Shown one piece after another: positions 14,544-22,528 of a stretch of 64,000 nucleotides of DNA. The notes under the pieces were generated by a model. The model was not told the DNA's origin. It ran no database searches and was given only the letters and a program-made list of their open reading frames with translations. The stretch is from Larkinella knui. GTDB lineage: Bacteria > Bacteroidota > Bacteroidia > Cytophagales > Spirosomataceae. Every line of letters starts with the position of its first letter. The stretch's first letter is position 1. Where the stretch lies: contig NZ_RQJP01000001.1 of the NCBI RefSeq assembly GCF_003858645.1, forward strand, positions 806,001-870,000, read 5' to 3'. The translations under genes and the position numbers were made by a program.

Positions 14544-17294
14544 TCATTCCACTTTTAGATCGTACTTACCCGAGCCCAGTTCCAGCAAAACCGCATCCGC
14601 TTCGACTTTGTAATTCCGGACGAGCTGGCCGTTTTTATAAATTCTGGAAGCGGCTTTCGCCGGTAAATAGACGGTTGCCCGGGTGTTTACCGGAATCTCT
14701 ACCTGACAGCGAAACCGGTTGGCGGTTTTGGTCCAGCTGGTTTTGATCCAGCCGTAGGGCGAATGGAAACGGCCCCTGGCCCACGTCAGATCCCCTACTG
14801 GCTGGGGCCGAATTTTCAGGTGCTTAAAGGCGACGGAATTTTCCGCCTGGGCAATACCGGCAATGCCCTCGTAAAACCACTCCAGAATATGGCCCATCGC
14901 CAGTTGATTCTGCGATGATTTGCCATCCCAGGTTTCGACCAGTGCCGTAGCCCCGTGTTTTAGCAGATACCCGTAGCCCGGCACATCGTCGCGGTTGGTC
15001 ATAGTAAACAGCGTTTCGGGGTGACCATTTTCGTAGAGCGCCCTGATCAGATACCGGTTTCCAACATCGCCGGCCGTCAGCCGGTTGGCGTCAACAGCCT
15101 GAATGTTCGTCACCAGGATATGGAGCACATCTTTTTTGTATTTTTCTTCCACCAGACCCATACTGATCGGCATCGCCATAGCGGTTTGGCTACCGGTCGC
15201 ATACCGTTTTTTCTCCGGATTAAAGAACTTTTTATTGAAGGCGGTTTTAATCATTTCGGCCCGATTGCGATATCGGGCGGCATCGTCCGGTTTTCCGATC
15301 AAGTCCGCCATGGCGCTTAAGGCGGTGATGGAATGGTAGTAATACGCCGTAGCCGTAACGCCCACGGGTGTCACTTTTCCAATATCCAGCCAGTCGCCCA
15401 ACCCGTACAGGAGCAGGTTGTCGGTCGCCCGGCTTTCCAGAAAATCCGCATACCGGGTCATCATCCGGTAGGTTTTGCGGATTACCGACGTATCACCGTA
15501 AAACTGATACAAAAACCAGGAATCCAGGATCGCCGTTGTGCCCCATTCGGGCGAATCGACAAAAGGGCCTTCGAATTTAATGTACTCCGGGGCAATGTCG
15601 GGAACCAGGCCATTTTCGTGCTGCGCGTCGGTCATGTTCTGGATCAGACTGCGGTACAGATTGTACACATTGTACGTATAGTTGATCGCCGTGCGCATAA
15701 AATTCTGCTCACCCTGCCAGCTTAGTTTTTCCCGTTGGGGATTATCGGTGATGTAACTTTGCAGATTGCTTTTTATCGCCCAATCCGTCAGGGTATAGAT
15801 CCGGTTGAACAGCGCATTCGAGCACGCAAACGTACCATTGGCCGGAGCAGCATTGCGATTGTGAAGCACTGTCAACCCTGTGACCAGCGGCAGTTGACTG
15901 GACTCATCTTGGTTGACCCGGACACCTTCGATCTGAACGTATCGAACGGCAAAATAGGAAAACCGGGGCTGCCAGGTTTCTTCGCCATCTCCGTTTAGCG
16001 TATACGAATACGAATGGGGTGTAACGCCATCCGCCTGATTGACGGTGCCATCCGCATGAAGCAACTCCGCCGGCGTAATCTTCAGGGTCTGTCCCGCTTT
16101 CCCTTTGACGCTGATGCGGGGAATCCCCGAGCAGTTTTGGCCAAAATCATACACGACGGTATTCGGTCCGACCACCGTTGTTTTCCTGACGGTCAATGAA
16201 TCCAGAAACCGAACGGGGTAATCGATTTCGGGCAACAGTTTCCCTTTTGGCCTAGTTACTAAAACTGCATCCTTCCAGGTCTTATCGGCGAAACCGGCCG
16301 TATTCCAGCCTTTTTGCTCCAGGCGGGCGTCATAATCCTCCCCGCCATAGATGGTATTGAACGTAATGGGCGACGGGGCTGCCTTCCAGCTTTGGTCAGA
16401 AATCAGGTGATCCGTGCGGCCATCGGTGTACGTAATTTTCAGCAGGGCAATCAGTTTGGGGTTGCCAAACGTGCCCGTTCCTTTCACGTACCGCTCCTGC
16501 GAAATCGAGTAGAACCCGTTGCCCAGTATGACACCCAGCGCATTGCTTCCGGGACGTAGTTGCTGGGTAATATCGTAGGTATTATAGAGGATGGTTTTGT
16601 CATAGCTGGTCCAGCCGGGAGACAAAAATGCGTCCCCAATGCGCCTGCCATTGATACTGGCCTCATAATGACCTAAGCCGCTGATAAACAGGAGCGCTTT
16701 TGCCACTTTCCGGGTCGTTGTAAATTCTTTACGCAGCAGCGGAGACCGGGCGTTTTTAAAAATCCGGGGATCTCCCGCCTTCATTTTCAGGTGAACGAAG
16801 GGCACAACCCGCCCGGAATCGGGCCAGTCTTCGTAGCCGATCCAGCGGGCATTTTGCCAATCCGCAGGGGTAAATAGGCCGGTTGTGAACTGTTGCGCGG
16901 CACTCCAGGCCGACGATTTTTTATCCGTGTCCCATACCCGAACTTTCCAGAAATACGTCTGCGCCGACTGAAGTGCTTTCCCCGAGTAGTGAACCTGAAG
17001 GCTACGATCACTTTTCACCACACCGGTATTGAATACATCAAACTGGCCAGCCGTTAAATTCGCTTGCGACGAGGAAATAACCACTTGATACGCCGACTGC
17101 ATAACCGCTTCCTTTGGGGATTGCATTTCCCAGGAGAAAAACAGATCGCCAGGGTTAATGCCGACCGGATCAGCCCGATTGTCGCACAAGGCGGCCACCA
17201 CCCGCAATTGCGCTTTTACGGCAGGACTTAAGAAAAGCAGGAAGACGACCAGAAACGGTATTTTTTTATACGTCATCGTTTTATCGTACTTCAT
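14544..17294 (-). CDS. Secreted GH78 alpha-L-rhamnosidase, atypical active-site block
   Basis: 916 residues with a signal peptide (IPFLVVFLLFLSPAVKAQ). Domain order follows GH78: an N-terminal Ig-like module with TYFWKVRVWD, a carbohydrate-binding module with SGLGHYEASINGRRIGD, a beta-sandwich (VVYDFGQNCSGIPR), the (alpha/alpha)6 barrel from about 490 and a C-terminal beta module. The catalytic-acid region reads TDNPQREKLSWQGEQ from about 516, where the family usually has DCPQRDERLGWTGD, and the later SFNHY position reads SQNQL. The Glu of ETWDG (about 787) is kept. The start overlaps the upstream stop as ATGA. It should remove terminal alpha-L-rhamnose in the periplasm or outside; the altered motifs suggest a distinct subfamily. 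Confidence 0.9.
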   Translation of the reverse strand: MKYDKTMTYKKIPFLVVFLLFLSPAVKAQLRVVAALCDNRADPVGINPGDLFFSWEMQSPKEAVMQSAYQVVISSSQANLTAGQFDVFNTGVVKSDRSLQVHYSGKALQSAQTYFWKVRVWDTDKKSSAWSAAQQFTTGLFTPADWQNARWIGYEDWPDSGRVVPFVHLKMKAGDPRIFKNARSPLLRKEFTTTRKVAKALLFISGLGHYEASINGRRIGDAFLSPGWTSYDKTILYNTYDITQQLRPGSNALGVILGNGFYSISQERYVKGTGTFGNPKLIALLKITYTDGRTDHLISDQSWKAAPSPITFNTIYGGEDYDARLEQKGWNTAGFADKTWKDAVLVTRPKGKLLPEIDYPVRFLDSLTVRKTTVVGPNTVVYDFGQNCSGIPRISVKGKAGQTLKITPAELLHADGTVNQADGVTPHSYSYTLNGDGEETWQPRFSYFAVRYVQIEGVRVNQDESSQLPLVTGLTVLHNRNAAPANGTFACSNALFNRIYTLTDWAIKSNLQSYITDNPQREKLSWQGEQNFMRTAINYTYNVYNLYRSLIQNMTDAQHENGLVPDIAPEYIKFEGPFVDSPEWGTTAILDSWFLYQFYGDTSVIRKTYRMMTRYADFLESRATDNLLLYGLGDWLDIGKVTPVGVTATAYYYHSITALSAMADLIGKPDDAARYRNRAEMIKTAFNKKFFNPEKKRYATGSQTAMAMPISMGLVEEKYKKDVLHILVTNIQAVDANRLTAGDVGNRYLIRALYENGHPETLFTMTNRDDVPGYGYLLKHGATALVETWDGKSSQNQLAMGHILEWFYEGIAGIAQAENSVAFKHLKIRPQPVGDLTWARGRFHSPYGWIKTSWTKTANRFRCQVEIPVNTRATVYLPAKAASRIYKNGQLVRNYKVEADAVLLELGSGKYDLKVE

Positions 17295-20200
17295 AAAGCT
17301 ACGCGAAACGTATAACTACCGGATTGCACGAGTAAGGCAGTCCCGGCATCCGTAGTCTCCATAACCCGGATATCCGTTGATCCGGTGATCGGTTGCCCGT
17401 TTTCGCGGATGTTCTTCCCGGCTGGCAGGAACACGGTAGCCGTTGTATTGGCCGGAATCTGAACGGATACCTGGAAGGTGCCGTTATCGACTTTCCAGTC
17501 TACGGCAATTTTTCCGGCGATGGAATGATACGATCCTTTAGCCCAGGTCAGGCTGCCTCCCAAACGCGGTTTAATGGTAAAGTGTTTGTAACCAGCCGAA
17601 TCGGGGTTAATGCCCAGGATGCTTCGGTACATCCATTCGCCGACGGCTCCGATGGCGTAATGATTGAATGAATTCATACCTACGTTCTGAAAACCGCGGC
17701 CCTTTACGTAGCCGTCCCAGCGTTCCCAGATGGTGGTTGCTCCCTGGTCGATGGAGTAGATCCAGGACGGAAACCGGCGGCTTTCCAGTAATTTATAGGC
17801 CACATCGGCGTACCCGTATTCCGACAACTGATTCATTAACCGGATCGTTGACTGAATGCCGGTCGAGATCCGGTAATCATACGCTTTGATGGCCTCTACC
17901 ATATGGGCCGCGGCCTGTTTCTTCAGCTTTTCGGGCACCAGGTCAAAATCCAGCGCGAGGGCGTAAGCCGCCTGCGTATTTCCGGCAAGGGTACCGTCGT
18001 CGGCCACGTATTGGCTGACAAACCGGCTCTTGATCGCGTTTGCCAGCGAGTCATAATACACGTAATCCGGCTGATGACCCAGCAGCCGGGCCACTTTTGC
18101 AACGGTTCGGGTTGAGTTTCCAAAAAAAGCCGTTGAGTAGATGTCATTGTCTACTTTTCCACCCTCTTTCGGATAGTCGTCAGCAATAATGGTATTTCCA
18201 TTCAGCCAGTCGCCGTACATGTTCCCCCGTTCATTTTTCCACAACAAATCCGGATTGGTCTGGAGAATGTGCTGGATGTAGGCTTTCATCGATGTATACT
18301 GGCGGGCCAGAATGGCCGTATCGCCGTAGTTCTCATACATCCGCCAGGGGACCAGAACGCCCGCATCGCTCCAGCCGGGGGCATTGCAATAGCGGTTCCA
18401 CTTATCAACCTGTGGCGTATAATCCGGGTAACGTCCGTCGGCCCGTTGACAATCGGCAATATCCCGCACCCACTTGGTGAAAAACGCACTCATGTCCAGA
18501 TTGAAAATAGAGGTCTGGGAAAACACCTGGGCATCGCCCATCCAGCCCGCCCGCTCATCCCGTTGCGGACAGTCGGTCGGTACCGAGTGCATATTGCCCC
18601 GCTGGGTCCATAAAATATTGGTCCACAATTTGTTAAGATCGGGCGATGAACTTTCAAACGCACCGGCTAAAGGCGCAGCCGACGCAACCACTTTCCCCGT
18701 TACGTTGGTCAGTTCAGGTTCCCGGGTAAGGCCGGAAATCTCGACGTACCGAAATCCATGATACGTAAAACGCGGTTCGTAGTCAATGGATTCTTCTGAC
18801 CCCGGTGTATATACGTCTATTTGCTTGGCGGCCCGCAGATTGCTCACGTAGAGTTGCCCCTTTTCATCCAGCACTTCACCGTGCCTGAACGTGATGTTTT
18901 GGGCTGGATTGTACGGAAGTTTAAGGTTTACCCACCCCGCTATGTTTTGCCCCAGGTCAAAGATGTACGTACCGTCCTTCACCTTGACCACCGTCACCGG
19001 CCTAATTTCCTGGATCACCTTGATTGGCTCGTTGCCTTGCGCGTTGAGTGTTTTTGAGACGGTTTTGTCAACGACCGCTGATTTCCACCCCGAGTCGTTA
19101 AAGGCAGGTTCCAGCCACTTAGCGGGTAGCAGTTTCGCATTAAAATTTTCTCCGTCGAAGAGGGATGCCATTTGGATGGGACCGTTTTCCAATAGCTTCC
19201 AGCTGGCATCGGTCACAATCTGGGTTCGGGTACCATCGTCAAACAGCAGCTCCAACTGCCCGATCAACCGCCGGTCGAATCCATACGCACCCCGATCCGG
19301 ATGAGAAAAAAGGCCACCCGCATACCAACCATCTGCCAGCATCGCACCCAGCACATTGACGCCATTTTTTAGGGCTTTCGTGACGTCATAGGTCTGATAC
19401 TGAACTCGTTCGTGGTAATCCGTCCACTCCGGTGCCAACACCTGATTCCCGGCTTTTTTTCCGTTAAGGGTCATTTCATACATTCCCAAAGCGCTCGCGT
19501 AGAGGGTGGCCTTTTTAATTTTTTTCGTTACCGTAAACGTCTTCCGTAATAAGGGTGATGCGGGTATGGACGATTTGAACGGCTTCCGATTAGCCGAGCT
19601 GCCGGTGTAAGCACCATCCGTCAAGTTGGCCGGGGTCCAGTTTTCAGCGGAAAAGGCGGGATACGTTGCGTACGGAATGGAGGCTACGACCGGTTTTTTC
19701 AAGGCAACATTTTCGGAACGGGCATTGATGGCTTCCAACTCGGCAAAGGCGTAGGCATACTTCCCTTCGTACGCTTTTCTGAGTTTGCTGACAACGACCC
19801 GGATGTATCGACCGGTAACGGGCGTAATCGGTTTACGGTACGGTTCCATCCCTTTCTGATCATAATCCCGGGCGCTTTCATCCACCATAACCGTTGCCTT
19901 TTTAAAGTCAGCGGTAGTCGATGCCAAAATTTTGAAACGCCGGGGGAATAAGTATCCGTTGGCGTGAAGTTTATAATCGACTGGATACAGTTTAATTTGA
20001 CGAATGTCCTGTTGCGAGCCCAAATCGACAGTAACCCATTGATTACCCGCATTCTCCGTAGCACTAAAACCCGACTGAAAGCTGTGCCAGATGTTGAACT
20101 TTGCACTGTCAGGTACATTTTCATTCGGCGCTCCAATCCAGTTCGCCTGCCAGTCCTCTTTATTGAGCAGACCCATCGACCAGCTGGCGATCGGACTCCA

Positions 20201-20575
20201 CGCACTAACGTTCTTCCCGGCATCCCAAACGCGGACTTTCCAGAAATAGGTGGTCCGGGAAACCAGTTTGCGGCCGGTATACCTCACTTGACTGGCCCGG
20301 TCAGAAGCCACTTTTTTCGAATCCCATACCGCAGCGGCATCGTTTACCAGAGCCAGGGAATCCGTACTAACTAAAATCTGGTAAGCCGACTGAGCCTGTG
20401 CTCTCCGGGCCGAAACCAATTCCCAGCTCAGGCGGGGCTGGGTGACGTCAATCCCCGCCGGATTTACTAAATACTCCGTCCGAAGATTACCAATTTTCAG
20501 ATCCGTATTTTGCTGGCCACCGTAGGCTATAAAGGTAGACAACAGCGCCAGGAGATTAAACCATAGAATCTTCAT
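17291..20575 (-). CDS. Secreted GH78 alpha-L-rhamnosidase with inserted discoidin-like domain
   Basis: 1094 residues with a signal peptide (MKILWFNLLALLSTFIAYGG). It has the same GH78 domain order as its neighbour, with canonical motifs: TDCPQRDERAGWMGD at about 667-681 (catalytic acid), IWERWDG at about 949 and SFNHYAIGAVGEW after it. It is about 180 residues longer because residues 160-295 hold an F5/8-type-C-like module (WVTVDLGSQQDIRQIKLYPV, RRFKILASTTADF, GRYIRVVVSKLR). That module probably binds the polymer. It is the first gene of a six-gene minus-strand operon. Substrates could be rhamnogalacturonan or rhamnosylated plant glycosides. Confidence 0.93.
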   Translation of the reverse strand: MKILWFNLLALLSTFIAYGGQQNTDLKIGNLRTEYLVNPAGIDVTQPRLSWELVSARRAQAQSAYQILVSTDSLALVNDAAAVWDSKKVASDRASQVRYTGRKLVSRTTYFWKVRVWDAGKNVSAWSPIASWSMGLLNKEDWQANWIGAPNENVPDSAKFNIWHSFQSGFSATENAGNQWVTVDLGSQQDIRQIKLYPVDYKLHANGYLFPRRFKILASTTADFKKATVMVDESARDYDQKGMEPYRKPITPVTGRYIRVVVSKLRKAYEGKYAYAFAELEAINARSENVALKKPVVASIPYATYPAFSAENWTPANLTDGAYTGSSANRKPFKSSIPASPLLRKTFTVTKKIKKATLYASALGMYEMTLNGKKAGNQVLAPEWTDYHERVQYQTYDVTKALKNGVNVLGAMLADGWYAGGLFSHPDRGAYGFDRRLIGQLELLFDDGTRTQIVTDASWKLLENGPIQMASLFDGENFNAKLLPAKWLEPAFNDSGWKSAVVDKTVSKTLNAQGNEPIKVIQEIRPVTVVKVKDGTYIFDLGQNIAGWVNLKLPYNPAQNITFRHGEVLDEKGQLYVSNLRAAKQIDVYTPGSEESIDYEPRFTYHGFRYVEISGLTREPELTNVTGKVVASAAPLAGAFESSSPDLNKLWTNILWTQRGNMHSVPTDCPQRDERAGWMGDAQVFSQTSIFNLDMSAFFTKWVRDIADCQRADGRYPDYTPQVDKWNRYCNAPGWSDAGVLVPWRMYENYGDTAILARQYTSMKAYIQHILQTNPDLLWKNERGNMYGDWLNGNTIIADDYPKEGGKVDNDIYSTAFFGNSTRTVAKVARLLGHQPDYVYYDSLANAIKSRFVSQYVADDGTLAGNTQAAYALALDFDLVPEKLKKQAAAHMVEAIKAYDYRISTGIQSTIRLMNQLSEYGYADVAYKLLESRRFPSWIYSIDQGATTIWERWDGYVKGRGFQNVGMNSFNHYAIGAVGEWMYRSILGINPDSAGYKHFTIKPRLGGSLTWAKGSYHSIAGKIAVDWKVDNGTFQVSVQIPANTTATVFLPAGKNIRENGQPITGSTDIRVMETTDAGTALLVQSGSYTFRVAL

Positions 20576-20956
20576 TGATAAAGCTTGAAAAGTAGTGACT
20601 GTTACAAGCCGAAAACGGATTGCGGCTCATGGTTGCGTTTTGTGTATGTACTATGTACTAAATTTTCTATAAAAACGTATAAATACCGCCTTGTAAACTT
20701 ACTGGTTTGGAGAACTCAAGAATTCCAGTTTAATAGCCAAAAATGATACTTTTGTGCCATTTTTTCGGTTATTATTACCACTTTTAGTTAACGATAAGTA
20801 GTTTTATAGGCGATATACCTCCTGAAGTGGTAGTTGTTAACCCACATCTTCCCAAGCAAGTCTGAACGTGGATTATCCGGGTCTGTGAATCCTGATGGAG
20901 CCGTATGGGTGATTTTGTTAATCGACTTTTGCTACTTAAACCCTTTTTTATAGTCC
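20576..20956. promoter_or_regulatory. Divergent control region between rhamnosidase operon and GH28 gene
   Basis: 380 bases with no gene, separating the two arms of the glycan region, so both promoters must lie here. TACTTTTG at 20747-20754 fits the -7 element TAnnTTTG on the plus strand, though the -33 element is poor. The direct repeat TATGTAC-TATGTAC at about 20645-20658 lies on the operon side and could be a regulator site. None of this is proven. Confidence 0.5.
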
Positions 20957-22423
20957 ATGATTTACTTAAAAACCACCCTGCTTCTGCTATGGGTTAGTCT
21001 GAGTGTTCAAGCCAAAGATTACCCTGCGTCGTTTTTCGGCATTTATTCGGATGGCTCGACACTCAACACGCGTTCGATTCAGTACGCTGTCGATTATATT
21101 CATTCAAATGGGGGTGGACGGCTCGTGTTTTACGTCGGGCGGTATCTGACGGGATCGATTCATTTAAAATCGAATGTAACGCTGCATCTGGAAGAAGGAG
21201 CGGTGCTGATGGGATCACTCAATCCCTTCGACTACGACCGGCACGTCTGGACGGCGCTGGTATTTGGCGAAAATCAGCAAAATATTGCCATTACCGGTAA
21301 AGGAATAATCGACGGGCAGGGGCGTCAACTGGCCCGGAACATCGTGAATGTCATTCAGAAAGGACTCGTCAAAGACCTGTTTCGCTTTGATCGCCCGGAG
21401 GCCGAAGCGCGTGCCGTCCTTATTTACTTCAAGGGATGCCAGCGGGTAAAACTTCAAGCCGTAACGTTGCGTAATGCAGCGAGTTGGGTGCAAATTTATG
21501 ATCAGTGCCGCAACGTACAGCTGGCAGGCATTACGGTCGACAGCAAAGCCTACTGGAACAACGACGGCATCGACATTGTGGATTCGGATAGTGTAAGCGT
21601 TACCGACTCCTACATCGATTCAGCCGATGACGGTATTTGTTTGAAATCGCATGATGCCTCGCAGGTGTGTCAGAACATCTACGTGCGCAACTGTACGATC
21701 CGGTCGAGTGCCAATGCGATCAAATTTGGTACGGCCAGCTACGGCGGTTTTCGAAACATCAAAATGGTGCAGAATAAAGTCTACGATACCTACCGCTCCG
21801 CCATCGCCCTGGAAGCGGTGGATGGCGGTTTCATCGAAAACGTCGTTATTGACAGTTTACAGGCTATCAACACCGGAAACGCCATTTTTCTGCGAATCGG
21901 CGAGCGGGTCAAAGGTAAAAAAGGCCGTCTTGAAAACGTTTGGCTAACGAACATCCGGGTCGAAGTGCCCGCGACTAAACCCGACGCCGGCTATGAGTAT
22001 GAAGGCCCGATCGAAGACATGCCTCGAAATGTCTCTCCTTCGTCGATTGTCGGCATGCCCGATGCCCTGATCTCGAACGTAACGCTGAAAAATGTGGAAA
22101 TCATTTATCCGGGTGGGGGAACTTCGATGGTGGCCAATGTACCGACTACGGCGCTCGACAAAGTACCTGAAAAACCAACGGCTTACCCGGATTTCTCGAT
22201 GTTTGGCGAACTACCCGCCTGGGGTTTTTATCTACGCCATGCCCAAAACATTCGGTTCGACAACGTCAAACTAACCTGTTTGAAAAACGACTATCGTCCC
22301 GCCGTGGTGCTCGATGACGTGAAACAGGCCAATTTAAAACCCATGCTCATTACGGACCCCGACCGAAAAAAACCGCCTGTCCATGCCGCTCATTCCACCG
22401 GTTTGACCTTGCCGGGGCGGTAA
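20957..22423 (+). CDS. Secreted GH28 polygalacturonase/rhamnogalacturonidase-like enzyme
   Basis: 488 residues with a signal peptide (LLLLWVSLSVQAK). A right-handed beta-helix with the N-terminal IYSDGSTLNTRSIQYAVDY typical of GH28. Catalytic Asp residues are in NNDGID at 201-206 and ADDGICLKS from 223 (Asp224-Asp225). The usual third and fourth motifs, GHG and RIK, are replaced by SANAIKFG and YRSAIALE, as in distant GH28 branches acting on rhamnogalacturonan ends. Beside two rhamnosidases this suggests joint attack on pectic side or main chains. Exo or endo action cannot be told. Confidence 0.88.
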   Translation: MIYLKTTLLLLWVSLSVQAKDYPASFFGIYSDGSTLNTRSIQYAVDYIHSNGGGRLVFYVGRYLTGSIHLKSNVTLHLEEGAVLMGSLNPFDYDRHVWTALVFGENQQNIAITGKGIIDGQGRQLARNIVNVIQKGLVKDLFRFDRPEAEARAVLIYFKGCQRVKLQAVTLRNAASWVQIYDQCRNVQLAGITVDSKAYWNNDGIDIVDSDSVSVTDSYIDSADDGICLKSHDASQVCQNIYVRNCTIRSSANAIKFGTASYGGFRNIKMVQNKVYDTYRSAIALEAVDGGFIENVVIDSLQAINTGNAIFLRIGERVKGKKGRLENVWLTNIRVEVPATKPDAGYEYEGPIEDMPRNVSPSSIVGMPDALISNVTLKNVEIIYPGGGTSMVANVPTTALDKVPEKPTAYPDFSMFGELPAWGFYLRHAQNIRFDNVKLTCLKNDYRPAVVLDDVKQANLKPMLITDPDRKKPPVHAAHSTGLTLPGR

Positions 22424-22528
22424 CCACTCCGCGCTTTCTTTTCCTGAAATTGCCCGTACTCACGGAATCGGGGGCAGAACCCAACTTTTAATTCTTTTAC
22501 CAAGAAATTGTCGCAATAAATTCAGTTT

